Origin: Isoetes taiwanensis
Lineage: Eukaryota > Streptophyta > Lycopodiopsida > Isoetales > Isoetaceae
Reading direction: 5' to 3'
DNA: 64,000 nucleotides
Assembly: GCA_021234155.1 (NCBI GenBank)
Contig: JAJEKV010000031.1
Coordinates: 14,751,748 to 14,815,747 of the forward strand
Part shown: positions 49,611 through 60,880 of the stretch, in pieces
Numbering within the stretch: position 1 is the first letter of the stretch
Layout: the number at the start of each line of letters is the position of its first letter
Notes under the pieces: model-generated
Database searches by the model: none
The model's input: only the letters and a program-made list of their open reading frames with translations
Told to the model about the DNA's origin: nothing
Made by a program: the position numbers and the translations under genes

Positions 49611-52296
49611 AAAGAAACGCGCAAAATTGTCGCAAGATTTTTTTTTTTTTTAATTAAGTATTTACCAAGCATAATTACTTGATTGGTAGTATAATATATC
49701 ATAGGAGTGAGAGACCTGATTACACCATGACTCCTAATAGCAAGAATATCTAACTTTGTTATGTATATGGATCTCCTTTCTTCTACAAAAAAACTAAGAA
49801 GGTAAAATAAGGGTATACATGTATTCGTGGCCATTTATCCTAGTATTCTAGTGGGATTGAATTTAGGGAAAAGCGAAACAACATCTAAAGTTAATCCGGC
49901 AACTATGGAATGCGACCTGTAGCAGTCATTCTAGACACCGAAACCCAAAAACTGACAGTACTTCGGCATTGGCAAGCGTGGCATTCAAACCTCACGTTGT
50001 AAGGTAAGAAAAATCGCTCTACAAAGATCTTGAGTTAATACAATCTAGGTCAAAACCTAAGTCTGAGCATACTTTCTAGCTTTAGCAAAGAAATTCGGCA
50101 CATGCCATAGCAGGCTCAAGATTCACTATAAGATTTTAGGTAAATTCACAAAACCTCTATATTTTATGGAGGGAGAGTACGACTCAGACGGTGGACCTTG
50201 TGGCTCTAGATCTGAAGAAGAAAACTTGAATGAAAAATGGCTGGAAGATGAACTCCTAGCATACTTATCTCTATCTGATAACACTAAAATATCCAGCAAG
50301 ATGGGTGATCAGAGAAAATATTTTAGCCTTAAGAGGGCGGCAGGCTTGACCAAAGGATCTGTAGCAAACAAAATGGGGGTAGATTTGCATATAACAATAG
50401 TTTCGGATATCATGATAAGGGAGAGACCAACATCTTTGAGACACAACTTGCTGAAGACTACACTTCAGACCAAGACGAAATTCAGGTACAAACTATCTTA
50501 AGTTGCTGAAAAAATAGTGATAAGAATGAGTCCTATATAACTGTAAGTGCACAATATAACAGGTTTGAACACCCATTGTGTATCCATTGTTTACATTTGT
50601 TCATAATAAAATACAGATCTATTATGTTATACTAACAGGCCAGAAGGATACAAGGATTGATCGGCTATAAACTGAGAGGCTCCATTGTACCTTTTGGCCC
50701 TTCAATCTTTACCATTCTTATGCTAAAGTTTTGATGTTTGGCTGCAGGTACTGGACCTCTCCTGCCCTTGTATTTATTCTTGATTTTCGTTGGTTGAACT
50801 TGGTAGATCTGGACATGAGCCAAAATTTTGAAGATAAACAAGAGAAGTGGTTCCTCGTTTTAAATATTGTATCAGACTTCTTCCACAAGTAAAAACAGGT
50901 CGTATTTGCTTAGATTGGTTATGGATAAACAATAGCGAAAGAAGTTGTATCTGAAACAAAGGTAAACAACTTTTGTTTCTCAATTTACTTTATTGATTTT
51001 GTAAGCATCTAAGGAAACTTAATGCTAGATGCAAAATTGAACATGTTTTTGTGCAAATGCATGCACGATTTTTATGGAAGCTTTATGATTAGGAAAGAGA
51101 TGCCGGTTTGATCTTAAAATATCCATGTAATAGTCCTTAGATTCATAACTTAATGCTCAAAAGGACAAAGGTTTATGATTTCCAAAAAAGGCATGCAGAA
51201 CTGGTAGATTTGTTAGGCCATTGAAAGTGGCAGTAGATTGATTTGCAACAAGTGTTCCTGGTTTATGTAAAGATATCAGTAACCATTGAGATTTTCTGCA
51301 TGTTCATTTAAAAGGTTTAAAAAGAAGCTCCAGACAGTCATAAAGTCTTGCATGCAAGGACTTTTGTTTATGCATGCATAACATGCAAATGGTCTAAAAT
51401 CATGCAACTTGTATTTGAAGGTATTTGTACATCATAAAAAGTAGAAATCCATGCTTATGAGAACTTTGCTGGTTCTTTGTGATGTGGTCCTGGTACAGGG
51501 ACATTTGTAATTAAAAAGTAAATGAGAAAGAAAAATTACACGTGCTCTACATCTAGTTGTAAAGACTTTAAGCTTTCTGATCTTGTAATTGTCTAAATGT
51601 CTAAGTGCATAAGTCCGGGCATTTATTTGTCAGTACTCCCTTGATATTTATCTAAGAAGTCATCATAAAGGTCAATGGCTAAGGGACTTTAAGTACTATG
51701 GATTCACATGAAAGGGAATCAGGATTGATAATACAGTGCTTGGGATTGACCGAGGATTGATGTCAGACCTAGGATCGTAGGTCGGGCTGGATTGTTTTTT
51801 TTTTTTTTTTTTTTTTCTTCGTGTTACCTAAAAGTCTGCACACACTTTTCTTAAAGTTCACAAGTCAAACGTGCTGTCTTAAACATGCAAATAGAAGGCA
51901 GATGCAAACAGAAAAGCTTATTAAAGACACAATATTCTACACCTTAGAATCTTGTCAATTGCATATAGATTAGTCTTCTATGGTTGATCTTCAATATAAT
52001 CATGATAGGTGCACTCTAATATAGTCGCGACAAGAATATCATAAGATAGATAGATAAACAGATGGATAGTAATTTTTTTCTTTTGTTGGGTATGTCATAC
52101 GCATGGTAGCATCCCATAGGGTCATAAGATAGATAAATACGTCATATAGCGGGGCATCCCATAGGGACATAAGATAGATAGATAAATAAATAGATAGGTA
52201 GTATTTTTTTATTTTTTTATATCATATCGCATGGTAGCATTCCATAGGGACATATGACGATCCCCTAGATGTTCCAAGACAGGCTTAAACACAAGA

Positions 52297-52410
52297 CCTC
52301 CTAATTGTTAACCCAAAGGGCTAGGCCACCAAAACACAGGGAAGGGGCATAATCCTCCTAATTGCTAACCCAAAGGGCTAAGCCACCAAACCATAGGGAG
52401 AGGACATAAG
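52297..52410. repeat. 57 bp tandem duplication
   Basis: Units at 52297 and 52354 begin CCTCCTAATTG and share ACCCAAAGGGCTARGCCACC. Confidence 0.85.
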
Positions 52411-54090
52411 TAGCGATCACATGGTTGTGAATTTTTGTGAGGGATGAACTCCTGCTGCTCTGCGCTGATATCAAGATCCCCACAGTCGTTCACATGCGGC
52501 TGAATCTAAAATCCCAACAGCTAAATTTAGAATGGCGATATGGCACTGCCTTTCAGCCACGAAAAAATCGGCCCGTCGCTGATATCAAGAAGACTCTCTG
52601 CCAAATGCCTCTCTGCCGGATCGGTTCCTCTTTGGCCGAGTTTTGGGTGATTTGACCAAGTTTCTATCTTCTTTTCTATCCTCTATTGGAATCAATCAGT
52701 ACCGATCCTTTGCTTTTTATTGAAATCCATACCTTTGCTTTATTGGATGCCGACCTTTGCTTTATTGAATTCCATACCTTTGCTTTCTTTTCACGGTGAA
52801 GGTTTTGTGTTCTCTCTCATTTGAAGAATTGCATTGTCCACCTATAGCTTTATAATACAAGAAATTTATCGCGGCGGCCTTTCTTTTCCCAACTGACTCA
52901 CTATTTGTTTGAATTGTCGTAGTTACGCCTAACATAAATATGGACGTTCGAAATCCATTTTAGTTTGAGCGATTGCAAAGATTAACTAGACACTTTTAAA
53001 TTAATTGTTCCCTACGTTAGCGAATGTTTTATATGCTAGTTTTTGGGGGCACGAGTTTAGGAATATGTTGTGCAAGACCATAGGTTGCCTCACCCAGACA
53101 TAGGTCGAAATGTAATGCCATCAAAAAGTTGTATATCAAAATTATAAGTTCAATATATTAGCATTTAATATTCTCTTAGAACTTTTCTTAGAGTGGCTTG
53201 GTCCTAAATCGAAGTTATCAGAGCTGCTACTCATTCAATAAAGAGGGAAATCAACTTCATTAATGATAACCTAATTATTGATCTATGTATAAATAAAGCC
53301 ATTCCTGGAGATAATGTCCAAGGCACTCAAGTTGATGTTTCTATGGACCACTCTCGAAGTGAACAGAATCCACAGCATGCGAATGCTTCGGAGCAAGGGG
53401 GCATTAACATCTAGTGTATTGATTAGAAATTCGGTTGTAAAATTGCAATGACTAATGAAATCTATGTTGCATTGCTATGCCTTTAGTATAGACTTAAAAC
53501 AATGAGGCCCATGCATATGTCCTTAAATATTTTCAAAGCCTGAACCTAAATAATAATGCCTCTCCTTATGATCACTTTTCAAATCCTTCTATCCATTTTG
53601 ATGAATCTAGCAGATGATTCAAGATGTTTCTTATTTACCCATGTCATGGAATTTCGGTCTTGAAATTGTGTATTATTCTTAATTAGCAATAGTTTAGTAT
53701 GAGCTAAATGCTTCTCTGCATCTTTTTCCAAGCATTTCAACCATATCATCATATTTTCATTTGTTACAACTGGTGCATTTGTTATAACCACACCAGTAAA
53801 AACCCGATATCAAGATATAATACCACGGCATCAGACCCATGTGCTCCAAGTGTGCATGCCACAACCTGCCATATTAAATGCATTTGCCAAAGACATGCTA
53901 TGCTATCATGATCTAAACTTCCTTAAAGCTGCATATACAACCAGCTAGCTTCTTTAGCCGAGAGAAGATGCATGAAAGCGGCCATATGTTGAGCATTTCT
54001 CTTCAGAAGTGGGCTTAATAAGAAGATAAGTCACTATTTTTTGAGCAGAAGAAATATCTACTTGCATCTGCAACATTTATTGAAGGAGAT

Positions 54091-54323
54091 TAAAATGGAC
54101 TCTTGACGTGGCACGCTATCTCACCACCCAACCACGAGCCCTCAGCTATGACACAGCTGCCACAGAGCTCTCCCCCGAGCTACTATATAGCATGCACGCC
54201 CCCCTTTGGTCCTTCTTTGGACCAAAGGCCCTCTTTGGACCATAGGGCCCCTTTTGGACTAAAAGCCCACTTTGGACCATAAGGCCCCTTTTGGACTAAA
54301 GGCCATGTCCTTGGCATATTGCA
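54091..54323 (-). repeat. 3' LTR of the gypsy element
   Basis: It contains five tandem variants of TTTGGACYAWARGSCC (about 54205-54305) and a TATATAG box on the minus strand near 54184. Confidence 0.95.
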
Positions 54324-54370
54324 TTCCCCCCCTCTTGACATTGCAGCAGTCCTCTGCTGCAAAAGGGTGT

Positions 54371-57300
54371 CTAAATACCTTTAGCCATCCGAGCATAATC
54401 CTTCCTTGGCCCTCGCTTAGGCCGACTAGTAGAAGCCTGTGCTTGGACTTCCTCTTGTCCCTCAGCTTCCTTTGCTTTCCGATCTTTATATTCCCTAAGA
54501 ATATCCGGATAAGCTTCTAAAACATTGCCACGCACCCATGAAGCGTCCTCCAAAGGTTTGTGAGCGAACTTAATCAAGTATTGTCTTGAACCACTAGTGA
54601 TTTATCCGCCAAAATTGTTTCCGGCTCTAGAACTTCGGAATCATCAATCAATTCTGGCTCAGTTAACCTCCCAAGTTGAGGTAACTCCTTACCATGATAA
54701 GCCTTTAGGAATGAAACATTCATTACATCATGCATTTTCCAACCTTGAGGCAATCTTAATTGATATGCATTCTCATTGACCACTTTAATAACTTGAAATG
54801 GTCCATGGAAACGGGGTGCCAACTTAAGATCCTTCTTTAAGCAGATCTTTCTTAAAGTGGCCTTTATGGATCCTCATCCATACCCAATCTCCTTCCTTAA
54901 AAACCATTGGTTGCCGCAACTTAGATGATTTATTTGCAAAAGATGCTTGAGCATCCCGAATACGAGCTTGAAGCAAGTCTATGAGATCCTTATGCTCAAT
55001 AATCAAATCATCAAGAAATGGAACATCCTCACACACTCGAAAAGAGTGGCTCCCGCACAAGCTGACCATAGACCGCCTGAAAAGGGTCATCTTTATGGTA
55101 GACCCGATAGGTATTATTATACACAAATTCAGCAATAGGCAAATACTCTTCCCAATGACCTTGATGTTCATTGACAAACCCCCTTAAGATGGAACAAATA
55201 ACTTTATTTACCACCTCGGATTGTCCATCAGTTTCTGGGTGAAACGCAGTGGAGAACCTTAACTCTGTCCCCAATTGCATAAACAATGCCTTCCAGAATT
55301 TACTAGTAAACTTTGTATCACGATCAGTTATAATAATCTTTGGCAACCCATGTAGCCTAAATATCTCTTTGATAAAGAGCGTAGCTGCACTATAAGCCGT
55401 CAACTTATCCGAACAAGGAATAAAATGAGCATGCTTAGTTAAACAATCAACAATTGTCCAAATGATGTTGTTCTTATGAGAACCGGGAGGAAGACCAACA
55501 ATAAAATCCATAGTGATCTGTTCCCACTTTGCCTCCGAATATGCAAGGATAAAGGAACACCATGAGGTTTCTTGTTCGCTTTTATCCGCTGACAAGTAAC
55601 ACAATGCCAATATGAACCAAAACATCTCTCGCAATCCAGGCCAAATAAAGTATGGTTCAAGCTTAGCCAAAGTTGCCCCCACGCCACGATGACCCGCCCG
55701 CAGAGGGTGCATCATGGACTTCTTTAAGAATAAGTGACCCGAAAGTTCCGCACAATGCATAGCTTTGGACCTTTATACAAAAACCCATTAACGATCTTAT
55801 ATCCATACGCATTGCCACTTTGAGCTAACAACCAAATATCCTTATAATCAGGGTCAGTGGCATACAATGGTTTCATTCCCTCCAAATGGTTGGATTGTGC
55901 TATAGAAAAAGAACAAACCGCATAACGCCTACTTAAAGCATCGCCTACAACATTCTCTTTACCAGACGATAATCCATCGAGAAATCATATTGTCGCATAA
56001 AAGCAACCCATTTCAACCGCCTTTTCCGATAATGTTTTCTCGTGAAACAATGTGTCAATGCTTTGGTGGTCACCAAAATATGAACTGCTGACCCTATAAG
56101 ATAGTGTTGCCACACTTTCAAAGCATGAATGACACCCGAAATTCCTTATCATAAACACTATATCTACTTTCCGTGTCGAAAACTTCCGACTTTCATAAAC
56201 AATAGGATGACCATCCTCGATCAAAACTGCGCCTAAAAGCCACACCACTTGCATCAACACATAACAAGAAAGGTAGACCAAACTTTGGCAAACGCAGTAA
56301 TGAGGGATTAACCATGGCATCCTTTAAAACTTGGAAAGCAAACCGATGATTATCATTCCATTGGAAAGGAACATCTTTTTCGTAGCAACAAATATAAATC
56401 AAGCTAAACGAGCAAAATTTCGCATAAAACTTCCTATAATAACCGCATAAACCCGTAAAGGAACGCAATGCAAAGAATCAAGTAGGTACAGTGCCAATCC
56501 ACAATTGCTTGGACCTTACTGGGATCAACTTTAAGACCCTCAGCGCAAACAATATGACCCAAATATTCAATTTCCGATTGGAAAAATATACTTTTCTTAG
56601 GATTAAGAGTAATAGACTCCTCCCGTAACCGACAGAAAACCTCCCGCAAATGCAAGTAATGATCTTCCTCGGACTTACTAAAAACTAATATGTCATCAAA
56701 GAACACGACAACATAAACGCCATGCACATCTTCAAATATTCGCCCCATTAGCCTCGCAAAAGAAGCTGGCGCATTTGTGAGTCCAAATGGCATGACCAAA
56801 AACTCATAATGTCCAAAGGTTGTCGATATCGAGCTGCAGTAACTTGTTCCTCTTTATCCTCCTGACATCGATGTTCGAGATGAGCTCGGAGATGGAATAA
56901 TCTGTCATCCATCCTTTTCTCCTTGTCTCAACGGTCCAAATAAGTAGGGCATTCATAAAACTTATGGTCAGTGGAATAACAAACAAAACACTTATTCTCC
57001 CTCATCAACCGCTTTTTACGCGCTTGATAAGATTCCTTTGGCTCTTTGGCCCCAATAGGTTCATTATCTGCAACGTCTGTGTGCGGCCGTTTGAATGGCC
57101 CAGACCCTGGAGCAGATCCCATTGATTTATCCCGAAAACCACTCGCCTCTTTCATAGAAACTTTGAGGCCACGTTGAGCATTAATGGCTTCCGTGAGGGC
57201 CAAACCTTCCTCCTCTACTTTCTCTGCCATCTTACAGAGCTCACCAAAAGAAAGATTGGCAACTTGCAGGTCGAGCTTCGCCCGCACCCAACGATGAACC

Positions 57301-57890
57301 CCACCCATGAGTTTTTCAGACTTCTCAGTATCATTTTTACTAAGCTGAAGTCCTTTTTTTAAAACTCGCGCGGCGAAGGATCTAACAGTTTCCATGTTTT
57401 GTTGGGTCAACTTATTCCATTCAGCGATAAGATCGCGCTCCCAAGTATGACCCAAAAAATGATTTTTGATTTGCTTTTCAAATTCCGCAAAGGTAACAAT
57501 AGGTTGGTCGACTGGCTGATTCTTCTGGATATCCAGCCACTAGTCCTTTGCAACCCCATCCAGATGACGCTCAGCAAAATATAACTGAGTGTCTTCGTCA
57601 TCTTTAGTCTTAGCAAAATATGAATTCAAATCCCGGAGCCACGCGAAAAGTTCATCCGCATCACTAGTGGCAGCGGAATACTTTTTGAATTCAATTTTGA
57701 CATTGGCACCCGTTTTGATGCCACTACGTGGACGCCCTGCAGCTTGCTGCAACTGCGCCACCTGCGCTCGCAGAGCATCCAGTTCTTGCAGCTCCGCAAT
57801 TCGAGCCTCGGCAGCTGCAAGTTTTTCTCTCATGAGCAAATTATCATGCTCTAACTCAAAAAGTTTTTCCTTGAGCTCTTCATCTTCCAA
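54371..57890 (-). pseudogene. Ty3/gypsy gag-pol remnants with chromodomain end
   Basis: In minus-strand order: Gag (57890-57540, then 57455-56928) with a coiled-coil start and the zinc knuckle CFVCYSTDHKFYEC; then a gap without protease or the RT fingers; RT palm MPFGLTNAPASFARLM and FFDDILVFS (56799-56434); RNase H (56468-55985); integrase (55760-55029) with TMDFIVGLP, ITDRDTKFTS and FHPETDGQSE; an integrase C-terminal part with FHGPFQVIKVVNENAYQLRL (54822-54574); and a chromodomain end YLIKFAHKPLEDASWV near 54590-54520. At least five frame breaks separate the parts. The catalytic box reads FFDD where most elements have YLDD or YIDD. The chromodomain would direct integration to heterochromatin. 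Confidence 0.93.
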
Positions 57891-57928
57891 GTTAACATTG
57901 GCAGGGGAACCGGCTATTGAAACTTATT

Positions 57929-57940
57929 GCTCTGATACCA
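57929..57940 (-). promoter_or_regulatory. Primer binding site of the gypsy element
   Basis: The minus strand reads TGGTATCAGAGC, one base inside the 5' LTR. Confidence 0.93.
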
Positions 57941-57941
57941 C

Positions 57942-58173
57942 TAAAATGGACTCTTGACGTGGCACGCTATCTCACCACCCAACCACGAGCCCTCAGCTAT
58001 GACACAGCTGCCACAGAGCTCTCCCCCGAGCTACTATATAGCATGCACGCCCCCCTTTGGTCCTTCTTTGGACCAAAGGCCCTCTTTGGACCATAGGGCC
58101 CCTTTTGGACTAAAAGCCCACTTTGGACCATAAGGCCCCTTTGGACTAAAGGCCACGTCCTTGGCATATTGCA
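57942..58173 (-). repeat. 5' LTR of the gypsy element
   Basis: It is almost identical to 54091-54323. In element orientation it starts TGCAATATGCC. Confidence 0.95.
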
Positions 58174-58178
58174 GAGAT

Positions 58179-58835
58179 GATATGATCGGACCCATGAGAG
58201 GCATTTTAGAAGCACTAATAGAAGTGCCCCAAGCCTAGAATTGCCATAGTCATAGCTGCTTTGCAAAACTGAACTCAATCAAACTCCTTTAACTAAACTG
58301 AACTCAATGCTGTAAGTAAAGCAAAAAATGGCGTGCACACAGAAGAAGGCGACCTGTTCTGATGGTGAAAAAAATACCATAGCCATTTTCCTTTTGCTTC
58401 GCTCTGCTCAACCCGCTGTCACTGCTTTAGCCTTTGATGAGGAGCAGGGAGGGGTATTTCTAGGAGGAAGAACCTGCAACCATGGATGGACATTCATATC
58501 ATTAAGACTGGAATTGGAAGAAGGAAATACAAATCGAGAAAGGCCTTCCGTAGAGCGGAAGGAAATGAAGAATGCTCTCCTCCTTCACCCCAATTACAAT
58601 TGCTGCTTGTAGCAGCTGGTTCCGGCGATGCACAAAATAAAGAAAAGCCTTAACTGAAGATACAATCTGCTTGCTCTGATCAAGTTCCTCTTCATAAGTA
58701 TGCCAGCGGAGCATGTCTACTATGGTACTACCTGCTCTTTTGTATGCGCTTGAGAAGAGTAGCTTCCAGGTCTGAATCTAGCACCGTTCTGAAATTGGTC
58801 ATGGCATCTCTGCCACGGAATTTCATCGCAGTCCT
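58179..58835. other. Intergenic, no recognisable gene
   Basis: A 94-codon + frame at 58328-58612 (MACTQKKATCSDGEKN) has no family features. It lies between two LTR elements. Confidence 0.35.
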
Positions 58836-59056
58836 TGTTGGAATATATCCAATCCTCCACCTCATCTATCTTAGCCACGTCATATGATGACATGGCAATC
58901 CATCCATACAGTCGTGTCCTTGGCCAATATCCATTCATGTAGAGTCGTACCTGTTATGCATATAAGCTATGGTGGGAAGCTTGTTCCCAATCCAGTTTTC
59001 TCTATTGAATATATATCTGCATTCTAGTTATATCTCCCTGTCTCCTAAATTTATCA
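58836..59056 (+). repeat. Probable 5' LTR
   Basis: The LTR is inferred from its TGTTGG start and the abutting primer site, with no second copy for comparison. A TATA-like GAATATATAT occurs near 59010. Confidence 0.6.
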
Positions 59057-59068
59057 TGGTATCAGAGC
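59057..59068 (+). promoter_or_regulatory. Primer binding site for initiator tRNA-Met
   Basis: TGGTATCAGAGC directly follows the LTR. Confidence 0.85.
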
Positions 59069-59100
59069 GGATGTGTTAATCCGATCTTGGAACAGAAATT

Positions 59101-60880
59101 ATGAAGGAGGAAGTGGGAGAGCCGCCTTCCCAATTCAGGAAATCCAGAAAGGGGCTTAATAGATTGAAGAAAGGCTTGAAGGAATTTCAAGCCAAAGTGA
59201 AAGCAAAAATTATTGCATGCATCTGTATTCCGGCAGGCATTGATGGGGAAGATGAAGATGGTGTTGTTGATGCCAGTGAAGATCCATCAAGGGGATTAAA
59301 AAAGAAGATTTTGGAATTTTCTTGTGGTGATGGAGTTGCCGCTGAAGCCCAAAGCATGGCGAAGATTGATGCGGTTCAAACCATTGCAGACCCATTCGTT
59401 TGCAGAAGAGGCCATTGCAGAAGAAGCCGTTTTGGCTGTTGAAGACTCATTCGCTGCAGAAGAGGCTGTGGAAGACCCATTCATAAAGCCGAGCCCTAAG
59501 GCTGTTGAAGACGCCGTTGGCCAAGAACAGAAGAAATTTGGGGTCTTTGGAGATCCCACAGAAATTTAAGAACATGCTGTTGCTTATGAAGATTCAGAGC
59601 AAGCAGACGATTTAGTGCAAGATGTGTCTGCCAGAATCGAAGAGGCCATTGCAGAAGAGATGCAGATTGGAGTCGTTGCAGATATTTCCAATGCAGTTGG
59701 ACTTATTGAAGGAGCAGATCATAGGAAGATTGAAGACGATATTGGAGTCAAGCTTGAAGATGGGACTCAGGTAACCGATGGATTGAAGGTTGTTGAAGAT
59801 TGCCTTGCCATTGAAGATCCTCCATGTGACGATGGAGTTGAGATTGAAGTGACAGAGTTTGTCGTCATAGCCGCAGAGTGCAAGGTGTTAGTTCCAGATG
59901 GGGTTATGGAAGACCCATTGCCTGGCAAGGCTTCTAATACAGAGATTGAAGGTCCCAACTCTTTTTCCGAAGCAGATTCTGCAAATGCCGTCAAAGAGGC
60001 TGCAGAAGAAGTAGAAGCCAAATCTGGCTTTGAAGGGGTCGGCCTTTTGCAAATTGCAATTGATGGCCTGGAGAATACCCTAGAAGACCAAATTGAGGTC
60101 GATTCATTGCTGCTTATAGATGGGGCTAAGCAGAGCCCTCACTCAGAAGCCTTCAAGGAAGCATTTAATGTAGAAGGCGCCGTAATGGAAGGGGCCGTTA
60201 TGGCAGAAGAATCAAGAGGCAAATCTGCCTATGACAGAGTCGGAATTGCAGCACATGCTGATTTTGTTGGGCATCCAAAATCTGGCTTTGATGAAGTCGT
60301 TGTTGTGTCCCACCGGGCCGAGAAGATTAATAATCCCCTTAGGGCTGTGAGAAATTTGGATGAGGCCAATGGCCAAGAATTGTATGAGGAGATGCGGTTG
60401 GAGTTCTTTACAGGGGCCGTTCATGCAGAAGAAGGAAGGCACAGAAACTTTGAGGCCAAGAATAGAGCGCTCTCAATTGGGGCCGCTGTAATGAAGCAAA
60501 ATAGGATTCCTCTAAATAAAGGAGGAGAGGCAACTGATTCTGCAGAGATCCTTGAAACCCTAAATGATGGTCAGACACAAATATTTCATGAAGAAAAGGC
60601 GGCAGTTGGAGCTGCTAATTATATCCACAAAGACCCACTGAAGGCCGGTGCAGAAAATCTGAGGCAAACTGGAGATGCTCACATCCAGAGAGGGCACAAT
60701 ACTCAACATGCAAACCAAGAAGCGAAAGATCGACCTGACATAACTTATTTACAAGATATTTTTATGCTTTTTAATGAAGCTCTAACTTTCAAGAACGAAC
60801 TGGATGAGACAAAGCATCAGGCAGACGCACTGCAGCAAATTCAGGCAGAATTGCCTATGTCAGACATGAACAAAGGTTAA
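59101..60880 (+). pseudogene. Acidic, repeat-containing ORF of the LTR element
   Basis: The frame starts at ATG 59101 (MKEEVGEPPSQFRKSRKGLN, basic), changes frame near 59350-59440, and meets a stop at 59567-59569. It then continues as a 421-codon frame (59615-60880) that is in register with part of the earlier pieces. The protein is very rich in Glu, Asp, Ala and Val, with loose repeats of AVED/VVED/MEDP. It ends in a helical part (LFNEALTFKNELDETKHQAD). The last four residues come from the junction with the neighbouring element. No Gag knuckle, protease or polymerase motif is present. It sits where gag should be, and its role is unknown. Confidence 0.5.

Larger units (their letters stand above)
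48666..54085. other. 5.4 kb intergenic region, no recognisable gene
   Basis: The region is AT-rich with short frames only. The longest, 50166-50501 (111 codons), has no domain. A T-run lies at about 51797-51818 and GATA repeats at 52040-52200. An open stretch without ATG at 53208-53414 (69 codons to TAG) reads like protein ([20 protein letters not shown]) and may be an exon remnant; I would not rely on it. Confidence 0.4.
54091..58173 (-). mobile_element. Ty3/gypsy chromovirus, young but internally deleted
   Basis: LTRs lie at 57942-58173 (5', 232 bp) and 54091-54323 (3', 233 bp) and differ by one base change and one T. GAGAT flanks both ends (54086-54090 and 58174-58178). The iMet primer site is at 57929-57940 and the purine tract at 54324-54333 (both minus strand). 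The body is 3.6 kb, about 1 kb short of a normal chromovirus, because protease and the start of reverse transcriptase are missing. LTR identity near 99% shows a very recent insertion, yet the coding region has many breaks. It was therefore probably already defective when copied by enzymes from another element. Confidence 0.95.
58836..60866 (+). mobile_element. LTR element with acidic ORF, 3' end missing
   Basis: TGTTGGAATATATCC at 58836 is a typical copia-type LTR start. 221 bp later the iMet primer site TGGTATCAGAGC (59057-59068) directly follows ...TTTATCA. Internal coding runs to about 60866, where the sequence passes abruptly into an antisense copia integrase. No 3' LTR, purine tract or pol genes are present. 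The layout (short LTR, abutting iMet site, long acidic non-Gag ORF) is the same as in the element at 34,198. Confidence 0.7.

Noticed and set aside
50166-50501. 111-codon ORF with a reasonable start
   Set aside because: No family signature, no neighbours or splice context, and a basic random-looking C-terminus; left as intergenic.
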